Counted from the first letter of the stretch, positions 8,864-19,230 are shown. The stretch is 64,000 nucleotides of DNA from Caballeronia sp. SBC1 (GCF_011493005.1 NZ_CP049156.1:496001-560000); one strand, 5' to 3'. Translations and numbers: made by a program. Notes: generated by a model from the sequence alone, not told the origin.

Positions 8864-9928
8864 TCAACTGTCTGCGTTGGCGTCCCACAGTTCGCGGATC
8901 GGGCCGGCGTCAGGGGCGGCGAGGCCAAAGTGGCGATACGTTAGCAACGTGGCAACGCGTCCTCGCGGTGTGCGTTGCAAATATCCCTGCTGGATCAAAT
9001 AGGGTTCAAGCACGTCTTCAATGGTGTCGCGTTCTTCACCAATAGCTGCCGCGAGATTGTCGACGCCGACTGGACCGCCATCGAATTTGTGCAAGATGGC
9101 TTCCAGCAGTTTTCGGTCCATCAAGTCGAAGCCAACCGGATCGACGTCGAGCATCTTCAACGCGGCATCCGCCACTTCGGCTGTGATGTTGCCGTCGGCC
9201 CGTACTTCGGCGTAATCTCGCACGCGCCGCAGCAGCCGGTTCGCGATTCGCGGTGTCCCGCGCGCCCGCTTCGCAATCTCCAACGCCCCTTCCGGGACGA
9301 TATGCGCCTTGAGCAGCGACGCCGAGCGCGTCACGATTCGCGCGAGTTCGCTCGCGGTGTAGAACTCCAGCCGCGACACAATGCCGAAGCGATCGCGTAA
9401 CGGATTGGTCAGCATGCCGGCCCGCGTGGTCGCGCCGACCAGCGTGAACGGCTGTAAATCCAGCTTGACGCTACGGGCCGCCGGACCTTCACCGATCATG
9501 ATGTCGATCTGATAATCCTCGAGCGCCGGATACAGGATTTCCTCGACGACCGGCGACAGCCGATGAATTTCGTCGATGAAAAGCACGTCGTTCTTTTCGA
9601 GGTTCGTCAGTAGCGCCGCGAGATCGCCGGCGCGCTCCAGTACCGGTCCCGACGTCTGCCGCAGATTCACGCCCATCTCCCGCGCAATGATGTGCGCGAG
9701 CGTGGTCTTGCCAAGACCCGGCGGCCCGAACAACAGCACGTGATCGAGCGCTTCGGAGCGCCGCCGCGCTGCCTCGATGAAAATCTGAAGCTGATCCCGG
9801 ATCTTCTCCTGCCCGACGTATTCCTCGAGATCGCGCGGCCGCAGCGCGCGCTCGAACACTTCCTCGTTCGGCGAGACGGGAGTAGCCGAAATGATGCGTT
9901 CGGCGGCGAGTTTGTCGGTTTCTATCAT
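8864..9928 (-). CDS. ruvB: Holliday junction DNA helicase RuvB
   Basis: AAA+ motor that drives branch migration of Holliday junctions with RuvA. The protein is 354 residues, normal length, with Walker [14 protein letters not shown] near residue 67, Walker [13 protein letters not shown] near 115, sensor 1 VGATTRAG and the arginine-finger region [12 protein letters not shown]. The C-terminal winged helix includes [15 protein letters not shown]. It follows ruvA after 145 bases, in a ruvC-ruvA-ruvB order. Confidence 0.98.
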   Translation of the reverse strand: MIETDKLAAERIISATPVSPNEEVFERALRPRDLEEYVGQEKIRDQLQIFIEAARRRSEALDHVLLFGPPGLGKTTLAHIIAREMGVNLRQTSGPVLERAGDLAALLTNLEKNDVLFIDEIHRLSPVVEEILYPALEDYQIDIMIGEGPAARSVKLDLQPFTLVGATTRAGMLTNPLRDRFGIVSRLEFYTASELARIVTRSASLLKAHIVPEGALEIAKRARGTPRIANRLLRRVRDYAEVRADGNITAEVADAALKMLDVDPVGFDLMDRKLLEAILHKFDGGPVGVDNLAAAIGEERDTIEDVLEPYLIQQGYLQRTPRGRVATLLTYRHFGLAAPDAGPIRELWDANADS

Positions 9929-10048
9929 GCGTCGATTGTACCGCGTGGCTAAAACGCCGAAAGCTGGCCGATCGGCCGACTGTTGGCCGGATCAGCCACG
10001 TGGGAGACTGAATCCGTACCAGCCGCTACCAGAGGGCGTCGCGCTTGT

Positions 10049-10094
10049 GGTCGGCGCGTGAGTTGAAACGCGGTCAGCGCGTGGGTTGAAACGA
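10049..10094. repeat. 23-bp tandem duplication at the ruvA 3' end
   Basis: Two 23-base units (10049-10071 and 10072-10094) agree at 20 positions. The right unit holds the last codons and stop of ruvA (GTTGAAACG is common to both); the left unit is the copy just past the stop. Confidence 0.75.
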
Positions 10095-10664
10095 GAGCGC
10101 CTTCAGGGCCAGCTTGATGCCTTCCGAGACGCCCGTGCCGGCCGGAACATTCTTGACCGACATAAGCGCTTCTTTTTCGGAGTAACCCAATGACAACAAT
10201 GCATTCAGGATATCGCTCGCGTGGTCGGGGCCGCTCACCGTGCCCGCTGCCGCGCCCAGATCCGCGCCGAGCTTGCCCTTCAGTTCGAGCAACAGGCGCT
10301 CAGCCGTCTTCTTGCCAATGCCAGGCGTGCGTGTCAGACGTGCGGCGTCCTGCATCGTCACCGCCTGGGCGAGTTCCTGAACGCTCATGCCGGACAGCAC
10401 GGCAAGCGCCATACGGGCCCCGATTCCGCTGATCTTCAGGAGTTCGCGGAAGGTCGTGCGCTCCTGTTGCGTACCGAAGCCGTACAGCAAATGCGCGTCT
10501 TCACGAACGATCAACTGGGTCAGCAACACAACCTTTTCGCCGCTGTTCGGGAGGTTGTAGAAGGTGCTCATGGGTACGGCTATTTCGTAGCCTACGCCGC
10601 CGCAATCAACGAGCAAGTATGGCGGATTTTTTTCCAGCAAAACGCCTGCTATGCGACCAATCAT
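10074..10664 (-). CDS. ruvA: Holliday junction branch migration protein RuvA
   Basis: Tetrameric junction-binding partner of RuvB. The 196 residues begin [21 protein letters not shown] and hold the two helix-hairpin-helix motifs ([18 protein letters not shown] near 73 and [19 protein letters not shown] near 108) and the C-terminal domain III ([15 protein letters not shown]). The ruvC stop lies 21 bases upstream. The last codons are part of a 23-bp tandem duplication. Confidence 0.97.
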   Translation of the reverse strand: MIGRIAGVLLEKNPPYLLVDCGGVGYEIAVPMSTFYNLPNSGEKVVLLTQLIVREDAHLLYGFGTQQERTTFRELLKISGIGARMALAVLSGMSVQELAQAVTMQDAARLTRTPGIGKKTAERLLLELKGKLGADLGAAAGTVSGPDHASDILNALLSLGYSEKEALMSVKNVPAGTGVSEGIKLALKALSFQPTR

Positions 10665-10685
10665 GGTGAGGAACTTGTAGTGGAG

Positions 10686-11228
10686 TTAGCCGACAAGACG
10701 GCCGCGCCGTACGCGCAGGCCTTTTTTTGCCAGCGATGGTGCGATCTCGCCGAGTGCCGTCATCGCGCCGCCAGCGTGCGCGTGGCAGATGGCCATGCCG
10801 AGTGCATCGGCGGCGTCGGTGCCTGGCACCCCGGTGAGCGCGAGCAAGCGCACAACCATTTGCTGCATTTGTTCTTTCGTGGCGCGGCCATAGCCCACCA
10901 CGGCTTGCTTCAACTGCAACGCCGTATATTCGGCGACCGGCACGCCGCTCGCGACCAGGCCGCAAATTGCCGCGCCGCGCGCCTGGCCGAGCAGCAGCGT
11001 GGATTGCGGATTAACGTTGACGAACACTTTTTCGATCGCGGACTGGTCGGGCGCGTGTTGCCGGACAAGCGTCGAGATACCTTCGAAGATCGTGTGGAGC
11101 CGCGACGGCAGATCTGCGTCGGCGGTCTTGATGACGCCGCTGGTCACATAGGTCAGCGTTTGACCGGTCTTGTCGATGACGCCGAACCCCGTCACGCGCA
11201 GGCCCGGGTCAATACCGAGAATTCTCAT
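10686..11228 (-). CDS. ruvC: Holliday junction resolvase RuvC
   Basis: Endonuclease that cuts Holliday junctions made mobile by RuvAB. The ATG at 11228 gives [19 protein letters not shown] and 180 residues, the standard size; the 16 codons of open frame upstream are not conserved. Acidic catalytic residues are Asp7 in GIDPG, the Glu in AIEKVFVN and the Asp pair in the C-terminal [16 protein letters not shown]. It is the first gene of ruvCAB and is separated from purH by a terminator. Confidence 0.96.
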   Translation of the reverse strand: MRILGIDPGLRVTGFGVIDKTGQTLTYVTSGVIKTADADLPSRLHTIFEGISTLVRQHAPDQSAIEKVFVNVNPQSTLLLGQARGAAICGLVASGVPVAEYTALQLKQAVVGYGRATKEQMQQMVVRLLALTGVPGTDAADALGMAICHAHAGGAMTALGEIAPSLAKKGLRVRRGRLVG

Positions 11229-11283
11229 GGAGTGCCGTTGGAACGTAGTGCTTGCGATACTAACAGCGCGGCGCAAAAAGTAA

Positions 11284-11316
11284 AAAGCCCGGTGCGCCTG
11301 CCGGCCACCGGGCTTT
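11284..11316. terminator. Intrinsic terminator between purH and ruvC
   Basis: An 11-bp perfect stem (AAAGCCCGGTG at 11284-11294, complement at 11306-11316). The A run on the left gives a T tract on the minus strand, ending purH transcription before ruvC. Confidence 0.85.
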
Positions 11317-11357
11317 CTAAAGGTGAAGCGTGCTTGGTGATGTGCTTATCGCCGTGC

Positions 11358-12923
11358 TCAGTGACGGAAGTGTCGCGTTCCGGTCAGCACCATCGCAATG
11401 TTGTGCTCGTCCGCAGCAGCAATCACTTCGTCATCGCGCATGGAGCCACCCGGCTGGATGACGCAGGTCGCACCGGCGTTCACCACAACGTCAAGGCCAT
11501 CGCGGAACGGGAAAAACGCGTCCGACGCCACAGCCGATCCGGCCAGCGACAAGCCCGCGTTCTGCGCCTTGATGCTGGCAATGCGCGCCGAATCCACGCG
11601 GCTCATCTGGCCCGCACCTACACCAATCGTCATGCCGCCGCCGCAGAACACAATGGCGTTCGACTTCACGTACTTCGCAACACGCCACGCGAACAGCAGA
11701 TCGTCCATCTCCTTCGGCGTCGGATAACGTTTCGTGACCACGCGCAATTCGTGCGGCTGGACGTTCTTCGAATCCAGCGATTGGACAAGCAGGCCGCCGC
11801 CCACGCGCTTCAGGTCGAATGCGTTGTGACCGTCGCCGAGATCGATTTGCAGCAGACGCACGTTTTGTTTCGCCGCGAAAATCTGCTTGGCTGCATCGCT
11901 GAACGAAGGCGCCATCAGCACTTCCACGAACTGCTTCGCAACAGCCTGCGCCGCAGTTTCATCCACTTCACGATTGAACGCGATGATGCCGCCGAACGCG
12001 GATGTGGGATCGGTCTGGAATGCCTTCGAATACGCTTCATGCGCGTCCACGCCGATAGCCACGCCGCACGGATTCGCGTGCTTGATGATTACGCAGGCGG
12101 GCACGTCGAAGGTTTTTACGCATTCCCACGCAGCGTCAGAGTCCGCAATGTTGTTGTACGACAGTTCCTTGCCCTGCAATTGCTCGTAGTTAGCGAGCGC
12201 GCCGGCCGGCGTGGTCAGATCGCGGTAGAACGCAGCGCTTTGATGCGGGTTCTCGCCGTAACGCAGATCCTGCACCTTGGTGAACGCGAGGTTGAATGTC
12301 GACGGATAGGTGTTGCGGCTCTTGTGCTGCAACTCGTCGGTCAGGCTCGTCAGGTAATTCGTGATTGCGCCGTCGTATTGAGCTGTGTGCGCAAACACTT
12401 TGGTGGCGAGCTTGAAATTCGTTGCGTAGCTGACGGTGTTTTTAGCCGAGCGCATTTCGTCGAGGACGGTCGCGTAATCCGACGGATCGACGATCACCGT
12501 TACGTCACGATGATTCTTCGCCGCCGAACGCAGCATGGTCGGCCCGCCAATATCGATATTTTCGATCGCGTCTTCCAGCGAGCATTCTTCCTTCGATACC
12601 GTCTGCACGAACGGATACAGGTTCACCACCAGCAGGTCGATGGTCGGAATGTCGTGTTGTTCCAGCGCTGCCATGTGTTCCGGCAGATCGCGGCGCGCCA
12701 GAATGCCGCCGTGAACCTTCGGGTGCAGCGTTTTCACGCGGCCGTCGAGCATTTCCGGAAAACCGGTGTAGTCGGCGACTTCGGTGACAGGCAGACCCGC
12801 ATCAGCCAGGAGTTTCGCGGTGCCGCCGGTCGAGAGCAGGCTAACGCCTAGCTCCGACAGCGATTTCGCAAATTCGACGATGCCAGACTTGTCGGAAACG
12901 GAAAGGAGCGCTTGCTTGATCAT
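11358..12923 (-). CDS. purH: Bifunctional AICAR transformylase / IMP cyclohydrolase
   Basis: Catalyses the last two steps of de novo IMP synthesis. The 521 residues are the normal length. The N-terminal MGS-like cyclohydrolase domain starts [22 protein letters not shown] and has STGGTAKLL; the transformylase domain includes [14 protein letters not shown], the KHANPCG motif with its catalytic Lys-His, and [10 protein letters not shown] near the C terminus. It follows fis after about 96 bases in a dusB-fis-purH arrangement common in Burkholderiaceae. Confidence 0.98.
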   Translation of the reverse strand: MIKQALLSVSDKSGIVEFAKSLSELGVSLLSTGGTAKLLADAGLPVTEVADYTGFPEMLDGRVKTLHPKVHGGILARRDLPEHMAALEQHDIPTIDLLVVNLYPFVQTVSKEECSLEDAIENIDIGGPTMLRSAAKNHRDVTVIVDPSDYATVLDEMRSAKNTVSYATNFKLATKVFAHTAQYDGAITNYLTSLTDELQHKSRNTYPSTFNLAFTKVQDLRYGENPHQSAAFYRDLTTPAGALANYEQLQGKELSYNNIADSDAAWECVKTFDVPACVIIKHANPCGVAIGVDAHEAYSKAFQTDPTSAFGGIIAFNREVDETAAQAVAKQFVEVLMAPSFSDAAKQIFAAKQNVRLLQIDLGDGHNAFDLKRVGGGLLVQSLDSKNVQPHELRVVTKRYPTPKEMDDLLFAWRVAKYVKSNAIVFCGGGMTIGVGAGQMSRVDSARIASIKAQNAGLSLAGSAVASDAFFPFRDGLDVVVNAGATCVIQPGGSMRDDEVIAAADEHNIAMVLTGTRHFRH

Positions 12924-13019
12924 GATGGGAACGGCGGGAGCCGGTAGGGGAGTCGAGGGGAATCAGGAAATTCGAGTCGACCGCCGTACGCCGCGACGGT
13001 CCGGATTAAAACAACTGCT

Positions 13020-13253
13020 TTAAATGAGGCCGTGCTGTTGCAGCTTCTTGCGCAGCGTGTTGCGGTTGATGCCGAGAAACTCGGCCGCGAGCGACTGGTT
13101 GCCCTCGGCTTGCTTCAGCACAACTTCCAGCATCGGTTTTTCGACGCACGAAATCACCATCTCGTAGACGTCGTGCGGTTTGGAACCGTCCAAGTCCTGA
13201 AAATAATTGTCCAGGCTCTGGCGGACGCATTGTTCTATGTGATTTCTACTCAT
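13020..13253 (-). CDS. fis: DNA-binding protein Fis
   Basis: Small nucleoid-associated protein that bends DNA and regulates rRNA and many other promoters. The ATG at 13251-13253 (MSRNHIEQCVRQSLDNYF) gives 77 residues, the usual betaproteobacterial length; it overlaps the dusB stop by 4 bases (ATGA). The C-terminal helix-turn-helix is NQSLAAEFLGINRNTLRKKL. The dusB-fis pairing is the classic arrangement. The name is based on size, motif and position; short Fis-domain paralogues exist, but context favours Fis. Confidence 0.93.
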   Translation of the reverse strand: MSRNHIEQCVRQSLDNYFQDLDGSKPHDVYEMVISCVEKPMLEVVLKQAEGNQSLAAEFLGINRNTLRKKLQQHGLI

Positions 13254-14362
13254 GCGGCTAGTCGGTCTGTGTGGTTCTGCCCGTCGCACGACTCTTCAGC
13301 TTCGTCGTTGCCGCCGCGGTCACCGTCTGCGCCGAGTTCTTCGACATAGACGAGACGGTCGGACAACGCCTTTTGGGCGTCGAAGAATTCGTTCACGGCG
13401 AGCAATTGTTCTCGTGTGGAATCCAGCGTGTTCATCCGATGTCTGAACGTGTTGGCGCCGGAAAGGCCGCGAGTGTACCAGCCGATGTGTTTGCGCGCTG
13501 TACGAACGCCCGTGAATTCGCCATAGAAATCATAGTGATCTTCGAGATGCTCATTCATCAGTTGCTGGATCTCGTCGATACGCGGCGCCGGCAAATGTTC
13601 GCCCGTTGCCAGAAAGTGTTCGATCTCGCGAAAGAGCCACGGGCGCCCCTGCGCGGCGCGACCGATCATGATCGCGTCCGCACCCGTAATGGCCAGCACG
13701 TGACGCGCTTTTTCGGGCGTGGCGATGTCGCCGTTGGCCACTACCGGAATGCGCACGGACGCTTTGACGGCGGCAATGGTCTCGTATTCCGCGTCGCCCT
13801 TGTAGAGATCAGCGCGGGTGCGGCCGTGCACGGTCAGCATGGAAATGCCCGCGTCTTGCGCAATACGCGCAATATTTAGCGCGTTTTTGTTCTCGCGGTT
13901 CCAACCCGTGCGGATCTTCAGCGTGACAGGCACGGCGTCCGGACCCACACCGACTGCGTTCACCACGGCTTGCACGATCTGCGCGACCAGCGCTTCGTTT
14001 TGCAGCAATGCCGAACCGGCCGCCACATTGCAGACTTTCTTGGCTGGGCAGCCCATGTTGATGTCGATAATCTGCGCGCCGTTCGCAACGTTGTGACGCG
14101 CGGCTTCCGCGAGCATTTTCGGATCAGCGCCGGCGATTTGTACGGAAATAGGCTCTACTTCGCCGGTGTGATTCGCGCGACGCAGCGTTTTCTCGCTTTT
14201 CCACAATTGCGCATTCGATGCAACCATTTCGGACACCGCGTAACCCGCGCCCATGCGTTTGCACAACTGCCGGAACGGGCGGTCCGTCACCCCGGCCATG
14301 GGGGCGACAAACAAGTTGTTGCGCAAAATATGGGGGCCGATGGCCGGGGGGGAAATGGGCAT
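13250..14362 (-). CDS. dusB: tRNA-dihydrouridine synthase B
   Basis: FMN enzyme that reduces uridine to dihydrouridine in tRNA. Beginning at the ATG at 14362 (MPISPPAIGPHILRNNLFVA), it has 370 residues; the frame is open 8 codons more to a TTG. Motifs: APMAGVTDRPFRQL near residue 20, INMGCPAKKVCN with the catalytic Cys near 107, LTVHGRTRADLY and the FMN-phosphate region VANGDIATPEKA. It is translationally coupled to fis. The C-terminal 40 residues (ADGDRGGNDEAEE and following) are acidic and low in complexity. Confidence 0.94.
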   Translation of the reverse strand: MPISPPAIGPHILRNNLFVAPMAGVTDRPFRQLCKRMGAGYAVSEMVASNAQLWKSEKTLRRANHTGEVEPISVQIAGADPKMLAEAARHNVANGAQIIDINMGCPAKKVCNVAAGSALLQNEALVAQIVQAVVNAVGVGPDAVPVTLKIRTGWNRENKNALNIARIAQDAGISMLTVHGRTRADLYKGDAEYETIAAVKASVRIPVVANGDIATPEKARHVLAITGADAIMIGRAAQGRPWLFREIEHFLATGEHLPAPRIDEIQQLMNEHLEDHYDFYGEFTGVRTARKHIGWYTRGLSGANTFRHRMNTLDSTREQLLAVNEFFDAQKALSDRLVYVEELGADGDRGGNDEAEESCDGQNHTDRLAA

Positions 14363-14386
14363 GAAACTCGCGGCGCTCCCAAACAA

Positions 14387-14775
14387 AGGGACGCAAAAGC
14401 GCTTAAGGAAACGCCTATTTTAACGCGAACGCGCTGAGTCAATTAAGTCCAATCGACGCGCAAGTTGTTAAATCTTCTATGAATATCGTGAACGTCATAG
14501 AGGAAAAGTTCAACTATGGGCAGATGAATGCAGTGCGGCGAACGCATGTTTGACCGATTGGTGCGGCAGGCTGAGGGCGAGGTTGACGCTCGTCGTGATT
14601 TGAACACGCAGACCTCACACAAGGCACGCGGAAAGCTCGTCGCACGAATCGCGCGAGTTGCCATAACGTGTCGTGTCCGAAGGTGTTCCTTCCGTGATTG
14701 ACTCAGCAGAATTCACTCGCAGCGATCACGCCGCTCGTCGTACTTACTCGAAGCCACTGCGAGTATTCCGGCAGG
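14387..14775. other. Intergenic stretch with no gene seen
   Basis: 389 bases between dusB and the UbiH-like gene. No convincing reading frame, RNA or repeat was found. The only structure noted is a small dyad, CTATGA at 14477-14482 and TCATAG at 14495-14500, spaced 12 bases; it may be part of the dusB promoter region. Confidence 0.5.
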
Positions 14776-16011
14776 TCAGCGCCGTTGCCCGAACATCATC
14801 TGTCGCGCCAGCACGGTTTTAACCGGCGGGACGAGTTCAAGCGCGCTCAACGCCAACCCGCGCATCGCGGCGAGTGGCGCGAAATCGACGGTGAAAAGAC
14901 GTGCGAGCGTATCGGTTGCGCCAATCGTCATGCGTCGGTCCAATGCGCGCCGTTGCGCAAAAAGACTCAACGCGACCGTGGTCGGGCCGTTCGTCGATAA
15001 CGCATCGCACAGCGCGTGAGCATCGCGGAGACCGAGGTTAAGCCCTTGCCCCGCAACGGGATGCAGCGTTTGTGCAGCGTTGCCGATAGCGACCGTGCGC
15101 CGGTCGACCAGCGCATTCAGCGCATTCAGCCCGAGCGGGAACATCGCGCGTCCGGTGACTCGCGTGAAGCGGCCCATGCGCTCACCGAAGGCCGAGCCGA
15201 GTTCAGCGAGGAACTCGGCATCCGGGAGTTGCGACCTGCGGGCAGCCTCTTCAGGATCACAGCACCAGACAAGCGCGTAGTCGGCCTGCCGTGCGCCGCC
15301 GGACGGCAACAACGCAATCGGACCTTCGGGCGTAAAACGTTCCCACGCCACGCCCGGCTGCGGCGACGATACGCTCACCGTCCCGACAATAGCCGTCTGG
15401 CCATAATCGCGCGTGTTCTTGACGTCGGCGGAAAGAGCGGAAGAAGGGGACGAAGCGTCCGCTTCCTTGTACAACCCGCCTTCGGCATTCACCAAAATGC
15501 GCGCGCGGATCGTGCGGTCGCCGGTGGCCGAATGGATTGAGAGCGTGACGCCCTCGTGGTCGTGCAGGGGCGTTGATGCGGTGGTTTCCATGAACCAATG
15601 CACGTTGGTTTTGCTGACCGCTTGCGCAAGCGTTGTAACAAGCGAGCCATAGCGCACGACGTAGCCGAGCGCGGGCAAACCGTGTTCATCGTGGTCGATC
15701 AGCGTGCGGCCGAACTGGCCACGTTGCGAAACGTGAATGCGTTTGATCGGCGTGGCATCGGCGGGAAAACCGAGCGACGATTCGAGCATCGCGCGGCTGC
15801 CATGCGAAACCGCGATGGCCCGCGGGTCAGCCGACGCCGCACCCGGTTCGCGTGCATCAATCAACGCCACCGACAAGCGCGACGTTGCGCTGCGTTTCGC
15901 CAGCCAGCCAGCGAGCGCGAGCCCGACCGGACCCGCGCCGACGATGGCGATATCGAAGTGATAATCGGCAGGCGGTGCATGGCCGATAGTTTCCGCAGTT
16001 TCAATTTGCAT
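14776..16011 (-). CDS. UbiH/UbiF-family FAD-dependent monooxygenase
   Basis: A 411-residue flavoprotein of the UbiH/UbiF/VisC group that hydroxylates the ubiquinone ring. Motifs: the dinucleotide fold DIAIVGAGPVGLALAGWL at residues 19-36, the ADPRAIAVSHGSR block, and the second FAD motif AIGNAAQTLHPVAGQGLNLG near residue 313. The family member (UbiH, UbiF, UbiM) cannot be fixed here, so no symbol is given. Its start overlaps the end of the aminopeptidase gene by 11 bases, matching the pepP-ubiH arrangement seen in other proteobacteria, which favours UbiH. Confidence 0.9.
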   Translation of the reverse strand: MQIETAETIGHAPPADYHFDIAIVGAGPVGLALAGWLAKRSATSRLSVALIDAREPGAASADPRAIAVSHGSRAMLESSLGFPADATPIKRIHVSQRGQFGRTLIDHDEHGLPALGYVVRYGSLVTTLAQAVSKTNVHWFMETTASTPLHDHEGVTLSIHSATGDRTIRARILVNAEGGLYKEADASSPSSALSADVKNTRDYGQTAIVGTVSVSSPQPGVAWERFTPEGPIALLPSGGARQADYALVWCCDPEEAARRSQLPDAEFLAELGSAFGERMGRFTRVTGRAMFPLGLNALNALVDRRTVAIGNAAQTLHPVAGQGLNLGLRDAHALCDALSTNGPTTVALSLFAQRRALDRRMTIGATDTLARLFTVDFAPLAAMRGLALSALELVPPVKTVLARQMMFGQRR

Positions 16012-17407
16012 CTGGCGTTTGCGCGTCGCGCATCAAGGCTTCAATTTCGTCGGCATCGACGGGCACTGCGCGAGTCGTCAACTCGCAGCCATCGGCTGTG
16101 ACAATGGCGTCATCCTCAATCCGGATGCCGATGTTCGCGTACCGTTCGGGCACATCTTCGGCTGCGCGAATGTACAAACCCGGCTCGATGGTCAGCGTCA
16201 TGCCCGCCTTCAACGTGCGCCACGCGCGTGCGCCCTGGTCGTCGAGTTGCGCGTGGGCGTCGCGATAATCGCCGGCATCGTGCACGTCCATGCCTAGCCA
16301 GTGGCTTGTCCGATGCATATAAAAGCGCTGGTAAGCCTGTTCGGCGATGACATCGTCCACGGTTGCAAACTTGTTGCGGTCGATGATCCCCGTGTCCAGC
16401 AAGCCCTGCGACAACACGCGCACCGCGGCTTCGTGCGGCGCGTCGAAACTGGCGCCCGCGCGGGTTGCATCGACGGCGGCATATTGCGCGTCCAGCACGA
16501 TGTCGTAGATTTCCCTTTGCGCCGATGTGAACCGTCCGCTCGCCGGAAACGTACGCGTGATGTCCGACGCGTAGCCGTCGAGTTCGCACGCGGCGTCGAT
16601 CAGGATCAGGTCGCCCTCGCGCACGATCGTGTTGCCGGCAGGGTAGTGCAGCGTGCACGCATTTGCGCCGGCCGCGACGATCGTGCCGTATGCGGGCGCT
16701 TGCGCGCCGCGTCGGCGGAACGTGTAGAGCAGCTCGGCTTCGATCTCGTATTCGTGCATGCCCGGACGACAGGTTTGCATCGCGCGCCGGTGCGCTTCGG
16801 CGGAAATTATTCCCGCACGCCGCATGATCTCGAGTTCGTGCGCGTCTTTGATGAGGCGCATTTCGTCGAGCACTGGCAGCAAATCGATCGCTTTCGTGGG
16901 CGCTTTCACGCCAATCCGGCTTTGTGCCCGAACCGCCGCGAGCCAGCCGCGGACTTGCTCGTCAAGCTTGGCGGAACTGCCGAGCGCGTAGTGCAGCGCG
17001 GGTTTGTCGGCGAGAAGGCGCGGCATTTCCGTATCGAGCTGATCGATGGGAAACGCCGCGTCGAAACCCAACGCGAGGCGTGCGCCCTCAGGGCCGTATC
17101 GGAAACCTTCCCAGGTTTCACGCTCGGCGTTTTTCTCGCGGCAAAACAGGATGGCGGCGGGATCGGCGGCGTCGGCGCTGGCGTCCAAGACCAAGGTTGC
17201 TTCCGGTTCCGTGAAGCCCGTCAGGTAATAGAAGTAGCTGTCGTGGCGGAACGGGTAATCGGCGTCGCGGTTGCGCATGACTTCGCGCGCTGTCGGAATG
17301 ATTGCCACGCCGCCGCCCGATTCCCGCAGCGCCGCGAGGACGCGGTCACGGCGGCTGCGATAGACGTCGATGGCTAATAAGGATTGGGCTTCAGTCGATG
17401 AGTTCAT
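16001..17407 (-). CDS. pepP: Xaa-Pro aminopeptidase P
   Basis: Metallopeptidase that removes N-terminal residues preceding proline. The 468 residues comprise the creatinase-like N-terminal domain (VMRNRDADYPFRHDSYFYYL near residue 46) and the pita-bread catalytic domain. All five expected di-metal ligands are visible: the Asp pair in IDAACELDGYASDITRTF, His in HRTSHWLGMDVHD, Glu in MTLTIEPGLY and Glu in NIGIRIEDDAIVT. Coupled to the downstream UbiH-like gene by an 11-base overlap. Confidence 0.95.
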   Translation of the reverse strand: MNSSTEAQSLLAIDVYRSRRDRVLAALRESGGGVAIIPTAREVMRNRDADYPFRHDSYFYYLTGFTEPEATLVLDASADAADPAAILFCREKNAERETWEGFRYGPEGARLALGFDAAFPIDQLDTEMPRLLADKPALHYALGSSAKLDEQVRGWLAAVRAQSRIGVKAPTKAIDLLPVLDEMRLIKDAHELEIMRRAGIISAEAHRRAMQTCRPGMHEYEIEAELLYTFRRRGAQAPAYGTIVAAGANACTLHYPAGNTIVREGDLILIDAACELDGYASDITRTFPASGRFTSAQREIYDIVLDAQYAAVDATRAGASFDAPHEAAVRVLSQGLLDTGIIDRNKFATVDDVIAEQAYQRFYMHRTSHWLGMDVHDAGDYRDAHAQLDDQGARAWRTLKAGMTLTIEPGLYIRAAEDVPERYANIGIRIEDDAIVTADGCELTTRAVPVDADEIEALMRDAQTPDAN

Positions 17408-17438
17408 TCAGCGATTGTAGCGCCGCCTCCGCGATGCT

Positions 17439-18767
17439 TCACTCCCCTGCGTCGGGCGTTTGATCGGCGGCGGGTTCGGCTGCTGCCGGCCGATTCCGAA
17501 CGCTGCCGGCGATCAGGTCGAAGCGGAACAGGCGGCATTCGAGCGCGCCGTTGAAGAGCGGCGTTTTCGTCGATTCACGCAATCGCAGCATGCCCGGCAG
17601 TTTTCGATCCGACGTCAGCACGTACGCGCGCCAACCTGGGAAACGCTGCTTGAGCGCGTTGCCGAACGAGATGAAGAATTCCTGATCGGCCGGATCGGGT
17701 TGAGCGCGGTGGAACGCTTCTTCATCTTCATCGCGGCCACGATTTTTCGGTTCGCGAAGCTCGCCACGCGGGCCGCGTCCACGTACTTCGATTCGTTCAC
17801 CGTACGGCGGATTCGCGACCAGAATGCCGGGGGTGTCCGACGGCGGCGTCATGTGGCGGGCATCGACTTGTTTCAACGATAGCTCTGGCAAACCCGCGCG
17901 CTCCAGGTTCGCGTAGGCCTTGTCGAGCATATCGCCGGAAATGTCGCTGCCGTAAATCTGAATATCCTCACGCGATGACTGCGCGGCACGTTTGGCATCG
18001 ACGGCCGCGCCTTTCAGCTTTTGCCACGCGTTCACGTCGTATTGCTTCAGCTTTTCGAAGCCGAAACTGCGGTCAACACCCGGCGCAATGTTCAGCGCGA
18101 CCTGCGCTGCTTCGGCGAGGAAGGTGCCGCTGCCGCACATCGGATCGAACAGCGGTGTGCCGGGCGTCCAGCCGGTTAGGCGCAAAATTCCCGCCGCCAG
18201 GTTTTCGCGCAAGGGCGCGGCGCCCTTGTCGAGGCGCCAGCCGCGTTTGAAGAGCGGATCGCCGGAGGTATCGAGGTAGAGCGTGCATTCGTTCAGCGTA
18301 AGGAACGCGAACACGCGAACGTCCGGTTGCGCTGTGTCGACGCTTGGCCGGTTGCCCGTCAATTCGCGCAAGCGGTCGCACACGGCGTCTTTCACACGCA
18401 GGGTCGCGAATTCGAGGCTGCGCAGCGGTGATTTGATCGCGGTGATATCGACGCGAATGGTTTCATTCGGCGAGAACCACTTTTCCCATTGCTGCTGATA
18501 CGCGAGTTCGTAGATGTCGTGTTCGCTGCGATACGGGCCTTGCGCCAGCTTCAGCAACACGCGGCTCGCGATGCGCGAATGCAGGTTCGCAGCCATGCCG
18601 GCGGCCCAGCTGCCGCGAAAATGCACGCCGCCGGGGACTTCCTTGCCGGTTCTGAATTGCGAGCCATCAATGTGCTTCGCTCCGATTTCGGCGAGTTCGG
18701 CGGCCAGCGGCGCCTCGAGACCGCGCGGGCAGGGGGCAAACCAGTCGAAAAGGAAAGTAGTGGCCAT
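17439..18767 (-). CDS. RlmL-like THUMP-domain rRNA (guanine-N2) methyltransferase
   Basis: SAM-dependent RNA methyltransferase resembling the N-terminal RlmL half of E. coli RlmKL, without the RlmK domain. The ATG at 18767 (MATTFLFDWFAPCPRGLE) gives 442 residues; 43 more open codons upstream look non-coding. The THUMP region spans residues 40-160; the methyltransferase domain has DPMCGSGTFLAEAA near 215 and the N6/N2-type catalytic motif ILVANPPYGERIE near 310. A charged insert follows that motif (RGRGPRGELREPKNRGRDED). Likely target is m2G2445 of 23S rRNA, by family. Confidence 0.9.
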   Translation of the reverse strand: MATTFLFDWFAPCPRGLEAPLAAELAEIGAKHIDGSQFRTGKEVPGGVHFRGSWAAGMAANLHSRIASRVLLKLAQGPYRSEHDIYELAYQQQWEKWFSPNETIRVDITAIKSPLRSLEFATLRVKDAVCDRLRELTGNRPSVDTAQPDVRVFAFLTLNECTLYLDTSGDPLFKRGWRLDKGAAPLRENLAAGILRLTGWTPGTPLFDPMCGSGTFLAEAAQVALNIAPGVDRSFGFEKLKQYDVNAWQKLKGAAVDAKRAAQSSREDIQIYGSDISGDMLDKAYANLERAGLPELSLKQVDARHMTPPSDTPGILVANPPYGERIEVRGRGPRGELREPKNRGRDEDEEAFHRAQPDPADQEFFISFGNALKQRFPGWRAYVLTSDRKLPGMLRLRESTKTPLFNGALECRLFRFDLIAGSVRNRPAAAEPAADQTPDAGE

Positions 18768-18939
18768 GGGGCGGTGCTTTTTTGGGAATTGAAGGGGGAT
18801 ATTGTACGCGGGGGAGGGTGCGCGAACACTTGAACGGCATGGATGCCATAGGTTCATAGTGCTCGCGAGCGAATCGGCGAGCCGTATCTTAGTCACTAGC
18901 CTTCAACAAGGGCTGGTGTTGCTAGCCGTTGATGCTCAA

Positions 18940-19230
18940 TCATTCAACGCGGCTAGTCGCCGCATCGTAAATTTCGTTGTCCCGACGCATTCCCACCGCG
19001 ATGATAAGAACCTCGATCCGATCCCCGTTCACGCGATAAACGATGCGAGTCTGACCGGTTCTCATGCGGCGGCATCCTGCGAGCTGCCCACTGAGCGTTT
19101 TACCTGCTTTGTCCGGCTCGCCATGAACGATGCGCTCTTCGATGACTTTAAGAATCGCGGCGGCTTCGACACGCCCGAGGCCGATTAAATCGCGTTTCAC
19201 GGCGGGGTGATACTCAACCGTCCAAATCAT
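18940..19230 (-). CDS. RelE/ParE-superfamily toxin
   Basis: A 96-residue protein of the RelE/ParE toxin fold, usually an mRNA interferase or gyrase poison. The profile MIWTVEYHPAVKRDL...LSGQLAGCRRMRTGQTRIVYRV...IIAVGMRRDNEIYD carries the basic RxRxGxxRIVY core of RelE-type members. Its ATG overlaps the antitoxin stop (19230), so the pair is coupled in the order antitoxin-toxin. Whether the toxin is active cannot be told. Chromosomal context between housekeeping genes suggests a domesticated or recently acquired module. Confidence 0.85.
   Translation of the reverse strand: MIWTVEYHPAVKRDLIGLGRVEAAAILKVIEERIVHGEPDKAGKTLSGQLAGCRRMRTGQTRIVYRVNGDRIEVLIIAVGMRRDNEIYDAATSRVE

Noticed and set aside
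10221..12851. An 876-codon open frame on the + strand
   Set aside because: It is antisense to ruvA, ruvC and purH, Arg/His-rich, and lacks any domain; long shadows are expected in GC-rich DNA.
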